Shown here piece after piece: positions 1 through 10,300 of a stretch of 64,000 nt of DNA. The notes under the pieces are model-generated. The model was not told the DNA's origin. It was given only the letters and a program-made list of their open reading frames with translations, and searched no databases. The position numbers and the translations under genes were made by a program. How positions within the stretch are numbered: the first letter of the stretch is position 1; each line of letters starts with the position of its first letter. This DNA is from Apostichopus japonicus (taxonomy: Eukaryota > Echinodermata > Holothuroidea > Aspidochirotida > Stichopodidae), in NCBI RefSeq assembly GCF_037975245.1, contig NC_092572.1, positions 7,393,501 through 7,457,500 on the forward strand, in the 5' to 3' direction.

Positions 1-21
1 GTATCAATCGTTGTTTTTCAG

Positions 22-131
22 ACAAAGCCTTACTGAAAGATGCCTATCACTTTATGGATTTAGCAAGTCAACTTGACACGTCTTTTCTCCTGAACACCTG
101 GTGAAACTCCTTGGCGTATCTATTAATGAAA
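22..131 (+). CDS. Gene A exon: helix C to beta-4, with frameshift
   Basis: Follows the acceptor TTGTTTTTCAG and ends at GTAAGT. It reads [19 protein letters not shown], then shifts frame near position 90 to continue as [13 protein letters not shown]. The start phase (2 nt) and end phase (1 nt) equal those of the matching gene C exon at 28982-29080, but the 110-nt length breaks the frame. The position of the helix-C glutamate does not hold Glu. Confidence 0.65.
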
Positions 132-3100
132 GTAAGTTAATATTTGCTGAGTATCATTTGTTTAAACAGCTTTACGAGTAGGAATATAGCTTTGCATTAA
201 TAATCCACTTCCGCGACAATGCTATTTGACAATAGGTATAATTAAATTCCGAATTAAAACCACCAAGATGAATGCGTACATTTGATAAAGTAAGCCCTTA
301 ATACAGAATTGCTTTCAATTTTCTATCATTACACAATTTGCATCTTCATAATTTCAATAATTACTTTCCAATAACACCTTTCAACATTTTTCATTCTTCC
401 TTCTACACTTACCATGAATATGTTACAGGTGGTACACTGCGAAACTACCTTCTTAGTATGTTTGCAAGTGACGAATTGGCAAGCGGACCACATGGATTCC
501 AAACTAGCAATGCTATAACGCTCTGTATGATATCTAGACACCTGTCAAGTGCTCTCATATACCTTCACAAGAGAGGGGTAAGAAAATTAACAGTGATTAA
601 GGCTAATATTGAACAATATGAAGTTCACGTGACATCGTCTATCTGCAATGTATCAATTTCATTTAGAAACCATGCGCTTTCTTAATATGTCGTTGCAAGT
701 TATATGTCATCTAAATCAAACGAATAGAAGGAGAAGAACTTGTTACAATGGACTATTCTCAGTAAATAAAGATGAATTATACATCGGCATGTCAGTCTCT
801 TTAATACATGGACAATCCCTGGACGATGACGCTTTCCCTTTTGAATTACTGTAAGGAGGGATTCTTAACTCACGTTGCGAAGAATCTAAAATCTTGCAAA
901 ATATTTCCTTTTTTAAAAGAAAGGTGACGCTTTCTGTGTTCGTAAGTTTTATTTTCACGGCCCTCTCCCAATGGTTATTTGGTTTTAAATTAATGAAAAG
1001 ATAAGTTCATGGATAAAGCAGAGTTTAATATCAAGTACCACATAATTATCGGGGTGACATATATCACAGCAACATATTTCACAAACATCACACAACATTG
1101 ATTAGTAATTTAAACCTGCTTTGTCTGTGAAATATACTCTTCAATTTAACCAACCTTTGTTCTACTCTAAAGAAAGGAGCGTCCATATAATGTTGTTAAG
1201 TTGTCCTCACTGGGTTGCTTTTTTGAAATTTAAACAATGAATTCAATTTTCGTGTTATATTTGACAGTACGTTCATCCAGGAATATCTGCAAGGAAAGTG
1301 TTATTAACCGATCAAGGAGTCAGCAAACTGTATGACTTTTTACCTATACAATTAGCAAAAGTGCGAGTCGAGTCATTGTTGAAAAAGGTAAGTATACTTT
1401 CACTGTTAATGCATGTTCGCATGAACCCATATCAAATCAATGCCACATATAGCCTTTCTTGAAAAACAGATGGGTTATTTAAACAACGTTATCAATTCAT
1501 AGCATACAAGTTAAATAGGTCATTTCCCTGTTTTAAAGTCAAGTTTTATATTGAATAAATAACAGAATAGGGACAACTGGATTTCTGTATTCTTCACAAT
1601 ATTATGAAACAATTTATCACAACATACCAAAGCACACAAAAACACAAAATGATAAATAGTTGTTTATCATTAACACATTAGTTTATATTGCTACCGTTGA
1701 GTTTTACACAAAGGATGACCCTCCCTTGTCGTGGATGGCCCCCGAAGTTTTGTTTTTAGACCAGTACTGCATGTCGTCGGATGTTTGGTCATTTGCGGTG
1801 CTGCTTTGGGAACTTTACAGTTTTGGTAAGTAATTAATTTATTTTGAGCTTTAAGAAAGTAGGGTAGTAAATGTCATAAGTACAAACGTACATGTTTGTC
1901 AATAAATCATACCCACCTTGTCATTATCTGATATAAGATGATTTAAAGTAAAGCGTGCAAGTCAACTAGTAACATGCAATTATCAACAGCATGTCGGACA
2001 GTTTGTTCTAAATTTATAAAGAGACACGTCTTTTGAAAACTATTTATCATCTATTGGCTTACAGAATATTACGATATAATTACCCCCAAAAAATGACCAA
2101 ATGTGTTGTATATAGACCAAATCTAAATACTCGTTATTATTATAAGACAGAATTTTATCAGACTAAACTATGCATCTTGTGTGTTGAAAACAAAATGCAA
2201 GACTGTAAATTGATCGGTGAAAGTAACGTTAGTAATGATTGAATATTGTTTCCCTCTAGGTGCAACTCCGTACAAAGAAATGACATCAGACGAAGTAGAA
2301 CGATGTATCAGGCAATGTAAATACCTTGATTGTTCCATCTCATGTCCTGGTTTCGTGTAAGTGTAACAATAAACTCTTCTTAAAGTATCTAGTACTTGTC
2401 TTATTGTGAACAAAGCCTATATGGTAAAGGTGGTAACCCTGACCAACAATGTATGACACTGTACCAATTGGGTAACAAAAACGGTAAAATGTATTAGGAA
2501 CCTTTGATTGGAAATTTGAGTACAAACTGTTTAGTTTGAGGATTAATTGTAAATATGTCAACTTGTTAACTTTTGAAAGTCATCGGCGAGACACCTCATA
2601 AGCTAAGGTTACTTCTGGAATTCGCTCTTTATAATTATTATTTTAATATGTTGTTCATTTAGCTGAGACCTAGCAACGCAACAAATAGCCTACCCTAAGG
2701 TAGAAGTATGTAATATATTTCACGTCGGGCTCAACATCTCGCATTCACGAGAATTTACGCCAAAACTATGGTCAATCTCTTCTGAAAAATTTCCGGATTT
2801 TACCAGTGATCCTTTTTTACAACGTCACAATCTGTTCTGAATGTTGTTATGACTGTTGCGATATTCTGCTTAAGTTTGTGTTGTTTAAATATTATTGTAA
2901 GTAAAAAACACCTCAAATGCCGTTCATGTTTATCATACATTAATTTAAAGATACGGTATAATGATCTCTTCTTGGGAAAAGGACTCGTCGAAAAGGCCAT
3001 CTTTCGATAAAATTTTCTCGATGCTAGATGAAAATGCACTTTTTTATGAAGATGTAAGTATCGTGTTTATTTCTTTCCTTTTTTTCTTAACTTTTGATTT

Positions 3101-4014
3101 TCTAAGTTTAAAATGCAAGTCTGAAAGTATAACGTTGTTGATGTTGCTACTTGGAAAATGAATTGGTTGCAATCTGCTCTTCATGTTTACTATTAAAGAA
3201 GACACAAATTCAATCATCCTTTTTAACTCCTATGATAGGGAATGCTATTCCTTACATTTGTTTATTTCTGACATTAAATCACAATGATATACATTTTTCA
3301 ATACATAGTTATATAGCAATGAAGCAGCGGGGGCTGAAATAAGAAAAGTCTTCGAGTCCTGACATTATGAACAATTCTCGAGAACATCTCAGGAAAGTTT
3401 TTTCCTAATGGAAGATATGTTACTTTAGAAGTAATATCTGGGAGCTGCCATTTTGTAACTAATGGGGAAAAACACAAAACATCCAAGCACATGTAGCTCA
3501 AAGATTTTCAAATTCATTGCATAAGTTGTTAGTTTTGTGTATGAAGGTACATGAAACCTGTGTTATCTTCTATTTTTTAAACTGTTGCGTTAGTTGTTAC
3601 TTACGGTAATTCCATTTGATGGTTGTGTTGACGTCTCCTTGATTGCCTGACAATGCCCATACAATTTAAGTCATCGTGTGATGCCACACCAATGGATAGC
3701 TTAAAAAGTTTTTGTTGGTATATTAGGCGGTAATTGTTTTGTTTTTTACAAGAAAGAGAAGAAATGATAAGGTAACTTCTGTAAACATGCATGCTTTAGT
3801 ACACAAAGTAAAATAACAGATTCATGACAACATTTGTGGTTAATAAATGTTATTTGCTCGGTTTATATCTACCGGACAGGACTTTCAAGAAAGGACAAGC
3901 AAAGATGTTACTTCGAACCATATTTACTTCTGTTTAGAGGCACACGTGGAAGACGATTACACGGAACTATTGCGCTCTGCGGATGCTTCTTGCACCGCTA
4001 AACAGTCAGACTAG
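22..4014 (+). CDS. Gene A: 3' part of an RTK-like pseudokinase gene, 5' end outside window
   Basis: Seven coding exons can be read: 22-131, 429-577, 1268-1387, 1714-1825, 2260-2356, 2951-3053 and 3880-4014 (TAG at 4012-4014). All have AG acceptors and GT donors with compatible phases. They encode a receptor-tyrosine-kinase-like domain from helix C to the C-terminal tail. The substrate lobe is recognisable: [20 protein letters not shown], and [12 protein letters not shown] for subdomain XI. The catalytic loop reads HPGISARK where active kinases have HRDLAARN, and DFG reads DFL, so phosphotransfer is unlikely. The tail contains DDYTELL, a possible phosphotyrosine site. Exon phases match the kinase exons of gene C, and two exon lengths (112 and 103 nt) are identical. 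The first exon is frameshifted and the second appears shortened, so the copy may be decaying. Ligand-binding and membrane parts lie upstream of the window. Confidence 0.75.
429..577 (+). CDS. Gene A exon: hinge to helix E
   Basis: Encodes [15 protein letters not shown] and ends with ALIYLHKRG just before a GTAAG donor. The only AG near the expected boundary is the TTACAG at 423-428. The codons upstream of it still spell YHEYVTG, which matches the hinge of RTKs, so the present acceptor lies about 10 codons inside the ancestral exon. Confidence 0.65.
1268..1387 (+). CDS. Gene A exon: degenerate catalytic and activation loops
   Basis: 40 codons, phase 0 at both ends, acceptor TTTGACAG, donor GTAAGT. 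The HRD aspartate is Gly (HPG) and the metal-binding Asn of HRDLAARN is Lys (SARK). The following KLYDFLP keeps the Asp of DFG but not the Gly. The equivalent gene C exon has the same type of substitutions. Confidence 0.85.
1714..1825 (+). CDS. Gene A exon: APE motif and helix F
   Basis: Encodes [18 protein letters not shown] and [17 protein letters not shown]. This is the best-conserved kinase exon of the gene. Its length (112 nt) and phases equal gene C exon 27525-27636. Confidence 0.9.
2260..2356 (+). CDS. Gene A exon: helix G region
   Basis: Starts after the acceptor TTTCCCTCTAG. It encodes [20 protein letters not shown] and continues to CPGFV, corresponding to the GxxPYxxM and CP(x)n segments of RTKs. 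Ends in phase 2 at GTAAGT. Confidence 0.85.
2951..3053 (+). CDS. Gene A exon: subdomain XI
   Basis: Encodes [20 protein letters not shown], the tyrosine-kinase W-x6-RPSF signature. The usual Cys before Trp is Ser. Length 103 nt, identical to gene C exon 25446-25548. Confidence 0.88.
3880..4014 (+). CDS. Gene A last exon: cytoplasmic tail and stop
   Basis: Acceptor ACCGGACAG, then 44 codons and TAG. The tail includes [19 protein letters not shown]. An acidic stretch before Tyr is typical of RTK tail phosphosites, but no adaptor motif is certain. Confidence 0.8.
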   Translation, partial: DFQERTSKDVTSNHIYFCLEAHVEDDYTELLRSADASCTAKQSD

Positions 4015-4089
4015 TTCATCTAGGTATAACACGCAATATAATTAAATAGGCGGATTTCAGTTATGATTGTAGGCTACATGGTTGGCCAA

Positions 4090-4095
4090 AATAAA
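4090..4095 (+). promoter_or_regulatory. Candidate poly(A) signal of gene A
   Basis: AATAAA lies 76 bases after the gene A stop. A second AATAAA is at 4149-4154. Position fits a short 3' UTR; usage is inferred. Confidence 0.45.
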
Positions 4096-5086
4096 GTCGT
4101 AGGGCATCACGTTCTTAATGGATTGCTACGTGACAGAACTAATAGTAGAATAAATGTATAAGACAGAGTGACGCCCCGTTGATATCGTCCACCAACTAAT
4201 AACGAATGTTTTATCAGATAGTCTAACAACTAATTCAGTGATTAGGTAATATTTTTCGCAAAAATAAGTTTAACTTTTGTTTTAATGTTTACCTCGTCGT
4301 CAGTCAAAAGTGTAGTTAACACCTCAAGGTTATATGTCTGCATTTATTTAACTTGTGTGAACTTACCACTTACAACTAGATGCATATAATCTCACTTGTA
4401 ACATATAAGTGATAAATAACAGCCTTAGTTGACTTTTGTAAAAAAAAGCAGCTTCAATTTTCATCAAACCCTTCTTTTTGCTATGAGTTAAAATGTATAA
4501 AATGGCCCTAATTTTATTGAAGAGAATAAAGGTCTGTTGGATTTTTGCTATTTGAAATGCTGAACAGTCCACCGGGGTAGCAGTAAAATGCAAAGTTATC
4601 TCTCCGTACGCATAAAAAATATAAAAACAAAGTTCAACCCAGTCAACACAGGACCATGTATTTGTAAAACAAAATGTAGATATATACGTTTTATGCATTT
4701 ACATTCATGTTGCAAAACTTTGAATAACAATGAGTAATCAATTACTTAAAATAGTTTCCTTGTTCCCTCCGAAAGAAAGTGATATACTAGCGTTTAATAA
4801 CATTATAGACAAGATAAAGTGGGGTACTTGGAATTGCACACATTTTCCTTCATTTATTTAGTTTAATTGTTTTATGAACACGTATTATGAATATAATGAA
4901 ATATAAATGAAATATTTTAATGTTAATACTAAAGTAAATTTTGGCACATCGTTGCGAGAATCATAAAATCTAATAGGCTACTTCTATGTCATACATTTTG
5001 TTCTTTATCGGCATATTCTAATTGTAAAGCTGGTTACTACAAATATATAAGAATGTATTAAAGATTCCGAAGAAAAGGTTTCGAAC

Positions 5087-5158
5087 CTCTAGACATAGTC
5101 TAGTGTTTAGGGTGTCCACATATAACGCGGAAGGCCCGGGGTAAATCCCGGTGGAGGC
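5087..5158 (+). repeat. tRNA-derived SINE head (tRNA-Glu-like)
   Basis: Box A-like TCTAGTGTTTAGG and box B-like GGGGTAAATCCCGGT are spaced as in a tRNA, with a CGCGG...CCCGG stem context resembling tRNA-Glu. The head is followed by unrelated sequence and no tRNA acceptor end. The B box lacks the canonical GGTTCGA, so this is a SINE remnant and not a working tRNA gene. Confidence 0.55.
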
Positions 5159-5208
5159 TTGAAGTTTCTTCACCGTTCTGCGTTTTCCAACTCAATACTA
5201 TTCCAATT

Positions 5209-5290
5209 ATATATATATATATATATATATATTAAAATATATATATATATATATATTTATATAACTATGGACCATAGGTACATATCATGA

Positions 5291-5355
<65 letters not shown>
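5209..5355. repeat. (AT)n microsatellites
   Basis: Two AT dinucleotide tracts (about 5209-5262 and 5292-5355) interrupted by unique sequence containing CATAGGTACATATCATGAG. Confidence 0.9.
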
Positions 5356-5358
<3 letters not shown>

Positions 5359-7154
5359 AGAGATACAGGCTATAAAGGAATTTCAAGCTATAATTAATAA
5401 ACAACAGACAACGGTCTTCCTTGTCGCTTTCATCTTTCATTGCCATATTAGTTTCCTTTCTTTCATTTTGATTAGTGTAATTAGCATGTCAGTTATATTT
5501 TATGGTACCGTTTCTCTTCATTTGTGCATATCAGCATTCTTCTTCTTTTCTTCCCTCTGAAATTGAAAGTTTCTATTTCCAGTAACAATAAGGATGGCGT
5601 GTGAACAGAGAGAATTTTACTATTATATAACGTTTTACAATGATTATAAATGAAAGTAAATTATTCCATTGTCATGTGGATAGGATGAGGTTCAACAAAA
5701 TTACTTCCTTGTGTCTTCCTTTTTATTTTGAAAACAGCAATGATATTATTATTTGCCATGCAATTGAAATATACATTAAACCTGTATCATTCTCTACACA
5801 TTGTAGTGTGTTCTTATTGCGATGCCGATACATACAGTACAGCTGTGCCAATGATGCTTCTTGTTATAGCTTTGTACAGCAGATATGTTTATGTTCATAT
5901 ACATTTGTATAGACTAAGACTGAAACTAGTAGTGGGTCGTATAGAATCAACATGCAAAGTTATGTTTTTTTTTCTCAATTACATATCAGAGCAGTCATAT
6001 TCATTAGAAAGAATGCAAAACTATTGTTAACAACAGCGGCCCTGCCCGACCACCTTTTATTGCCAAAACCGGCAAAAATGGTATCATTCAGCGACGACCC
6101 AGGGGTTATCAGCCGCCCATCCCATCAAATGTATGTTGACAATGTCACTTGGATGTGGTTGCTTATGGGATGCCTGGCTCCGCTTCTTCGTTATAAGTTC
6201 AACGATCAATGTTGGCTCAGGAAGCGAAAATAAATAATGAGACTGATTCAGAGAGCCACGATGTCCAGTCTCGTAGGATAATTTGGCCAAAAATAAGTTT
6301 CCTGAAACGCAGCTCATCTAGATATCATTTTTAACCCAAGCGTAAGTAACAGACTTTCGGATGAAATAAGGATAAAATATGCGTATTGAAATTCTGAATC
6401 CTCTCTAATTTGATTCGTCTCTCAAATTTCCGGTTCATTCAGTTCAGATGTCATTAGATTAGCTGTCTAGAATTATATAGAAAGGTAATTTAAATAGTCC
6501 CGTCCGCAGGCCTTGGTACGCAATGGGGAGGGGAGGGGCGTGACCCTCCGTGCAGACTACTGCGCCCCCACCAGAGCCAAGATCATGTAACCCAAAACAT
6601 TACATGCCACATACCACGAGGATTGCACCCTCATTGAATTGTAGATGTTACTTATGAAAACGTTGGTACTCCTCCGACTCAGATTAGAAACAGATTATTG
6701 TTTTGTTTATTAAGACCACCTTGAAGGTAAAATAAAGAAGTTATTTTGATATGTGTATATTAAAATATATCGTTAATCATATCTTAACGCCCTTCACCAT
6801 AATCATGTGAGATATAACATGAACTGGAGCCCTAAAAATATACTACAATTACCCGGATGGATACGATCCTTGAGGGGACTATGGGACATTGACTTGGTAG
6901 ATCACAAATTTACTTTCACAGTCTCCCGAAAATATCAATCCACTGTGCGTTCCGCGTACCACAAGTTCTAGCATTTGAATGTATTTTGTTTAAAAAAATG
7001 TTTTTTTTTTTTTTATAATATATATCAATCAGTAAAAGAGCCCTTTTATATAACAATGAAGCTCATGTTCTTTACGAAAAAGGCAGTGTTTAATTCCCTA
7101 ACAAGGGAAGAAATGGTATGCTTTCTGTTCATGAAAAAAGGAGCCACGTGAAAC

Positions 7155-7160
7155 TTTATT
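7155..7160 (-). promoter_or_regulatory. Candidate poly(A) signal of gene B
   Basis: AATAAA on the minus strand, about 65 bases after the gene B stop. It supports termination after the third EGF. Confidence 0.55.
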
Positions 7161-7224
7161 TTTTTGCGAAACGAATATTCGGTAAGTGCTAATTCTCTCC
7201 CTCTCCTCAACTGTCCAACTTCAC

Positions 7225-7397
7225 TCAAATCAGAAATTCGTCACCAAAGCTCATCGTGGTTGGTACTTGACAGTTGAATCCATGGTAACCAGAAGGACAG
7301 CCCGATGACCTGCACTGACCTGTCACTCGGTCACATGACGAATCTAAGCAGTTGCATCTCTGTAAGCAGTCAGCACCGAAGAATCCATCTTTACAAG
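7225..7397 (-). CDS. Gene B last exon: EGF module 3 and stop
   Basis: Acceptor GTATTGCAG. CKDGFFGADC, RCNCLDSSCDRVTGQC and CPSGYHGFNCQ form the third EGF. The frame continues VPTTMSFGDEFLI to a TGA at 7227-7225. A GTACCA after the last Cys could act as a weak donor to unseen exons, but none with matching phase was found before gene A. Confidence 0.75.
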
Positions 7398-10300
7398 CTG
7401 CAATACATAACGACAGACATCAATGAAGAGAAAATAGAAATTTCATCGTGAATATTACAGAAACAGAAACTAAAATGTAATTCATGACCAAAATGAAACT
7501 TTGGGAGATATCATTGAATAGTTTGGTTATGTTAGCAATTTAGAATGGGGTGGAAGGGCTGGGAGAAATGGGAGGGGGGAGGGTAGTAGCGTGGGATAGT
7601 TTTGTTTGGCATTATAAGTTTGTTTCATATTAATAGCAAACTCAAGCGCGAGGATAAATTACTATTTGAAGAGAATGATTAGGTCATCGAATAATTTTGG
7701 TAGTGACATTATAGCTTACCAATTAAATTGGATTTCTTTCAGAAAAATTTAGAGTGGGTTGACGATTAGATTTCTTGAACGATTTACGAGTTTTAGCAAA
7801 CCTGAAGTCTGCTTGCTCCAGACCTCCCCCCATCCCCCTATTGACTTTTTCTGCGGACGTCAATGCTCACGTGATGACATTCTTTATTAAGTGACAGCTC
7901 TTGTTGTTGATATTTTACAGAATGTTTAGCTTTCTTTTCAAATAATAAAAAGATAAAAATTGAATCAATGTTCGCATGAGCTTTTGTTCATTCAAAACTT
8001 TTATCGGATGAAAATTGGTTTGAATCATAATCGAATCATTCAAGGCGTTTTGTTAAACTAACAAAAATTAAGTCTATATTTAAGGAAAGGTGGATCTCAA
8101 ACACGATAGTCAACTGAGAAAAGTAGTCCAAAGTGTAACGGAATTTGATTAGTACTGTAACAGCTTAAAGTCCCCCTCCACCCCAAAAGAATAAAAGCAG
8201 TCAATTTTTAACCTACGGGTATCACAATTAGTTCCTTGCCATCCACAGCCGCAGCTGCAACCATAGTTACCACCGAGACAGAATAGGTAACCTTTACACC
8301 TTCTGTTTCCGTTCGGTAAGTCGCCACATTTGATGTCCTTACTTTCAGCAATGGCGAACGGATCTTCAGTGAGAGCGCCTGGAGTTGTTTACGAAAAAAT
8401 AAAAATATCGGATGAAAATGAAAAGACATTTCAACATTCTTCTATTGTTTTATTATTGTAATAATAACAATTGGATTAGAACAAACAAGAACCAACGAAC
8501 TCCTTGGTTAGGGACAGTAATTGTAAGACCTCCTTTCTACTCCCAATTCCTCCGGTTTTTGTTTCCTCTTTGGACGCATTCATGGTAACCACGAACACAT
8601 TTCTTTCTCGTGTTATTCTTTAAAGAATGACGTAGTACATTCATGCAGAATGCAAACTTACTATGTTCGCAATAGATTCCTCTAAAGCACGGTGGACATT
8701 GGCATATGGGTGTCGTGATGCTGCCGCAGATACCTCCATTAACACAGAGACATGGTACAGTGTCGCTGCAACTTCCTTGGTTTTCAATTTCACCTCTGAG
8801 ACACACTGATCGGAAAAGTGAGGAGATTTACATAATAGTAGTATTATGTTACCATCTGCTAAATGTCTTAGCCGCTCAAAAAGCAGTCAATTAATTAATT
8901 GAAGGGGGTTCACGCTTGGTTCTGCCAAGCAAGATTGTGCCACTTCAGAGATCTCCCCTTCGGTCATTTAAGGCGGACGCTTACCAGGTCCGTCGCTCGT
9001 TCGCCATGACAAATCTTACAATCTAACTATAGTGTATTATAGGGCCTAAGTAAGTTATTTGTGGTACTACAACCATAGTTGTGCATATACCTGCACGTAG
9101 TAACATAATACGATGGGTACACCGTCTTCTCTAATCTTGCTGGTTTCCCGAAAGGGAAAACTATGGAGTCACTCTTACCGACCTTACACAATTGTGAGGG
9201 AAACCGGGGATTGCAAGTCGACAATGACTATAACGCGGAACGCAAAGTCGGTAACTACTGTATTACGGTTAGATTCGTCCAACACGTCAGCATACACAAA
9301 CGTTGCACTCTAAGCCGAAGCCAAAGTGAATACATTATGTCACACATCCGGAGTATATGCATGCTAAGTTCTTCAATACCGCCCTCGTTAGCTTTCGGGG
9401 AAATATTTGATACTGTAGTTTTGGATTCTCGCTCGGTGTTTTGATTGTACAGGGCATAATCGAGCTTATTTCTCTAAACGAAACCCATCAAAATTCACGA
9501 AATGAGGCATGCAATATGTCGTGTTACCATTTTGGAAAACCATAAAATTGCTAACTTAAAGCATTATTGTCCATATCAGTGCTTCCTCACCGAAGATTTG
9601 GAATTCTCTCTTACCTCATGTCATTATATTTGCAATTTTGAGGGTTTTGAAACATTATAGAAACGTCTTTCTTGCTTTGCCTTTGCATAAAGGTGAATGT
9701 GAAAGAACGACAGTTAATAACAGATACGGCTAGATACGGCTAAACACATGCAATTGTGTGTCATATTTACATGACTTGTAATGGCGTTCGCAAAGTGGGG
9801 TAGTGTTTAGGGAGGGGGATGCTCCCAACCTCATATCGTCAGCTAGGGGAAAATGGTGGACATTTTGCACTTGTCCGCTCGCCCAACTTTGAAATGACAC
9901 AAAGTTACAACACAAGTCAAACTCAACGTTTCACCAAGTATCAGCCCGTTTTAACTACGACTATATACTTCTTCTCTACTTTAAGTCATTATTATACGTC
10001 ACTGGGTTGAATGTTTAACTGCATTTTAAGAATATCTCGTAGTTTCTTCAAAATCGGTATTTCCTTCAACCCTATGACATTATTTATTCAGGAGTTACTT
10101 TGATGTTAGCATTGAATGGATGAATTGATAGGTTAAATTCTTACCTGCCAAATATACCCGAATATTGATAAACCAACTTCGTTTTTTTCGTGTGTATCTG
10201 TGTAAAGTATAGATACCAGCTCCGTGGATCGTTCGAATGGTAAACCTGGGTCCTTGATTGACACGGCGTCCATTGCTAAACCATCTAATGGAATTACTTA

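Larger units (their letters stand above)
4156..7154. other. Spacer between convergent genes A and B
   Basis: No exon with splice signals and family similarity was found. The stretch holds a tRNA-derived SINE head, AT dinucleotide tracts and unclassified AT-rich sequence. The ORFs near 5.6-6.3 kb have no recognisable domain. Confidence 0.5.

Noticed and set aside
5087..5158. Working tRNA-Glu gene
   Set aside because: The B box lacks GGTTCGA, the acceptor stem does not pair, and SINE-type sequence continues; treated as a SINE head.
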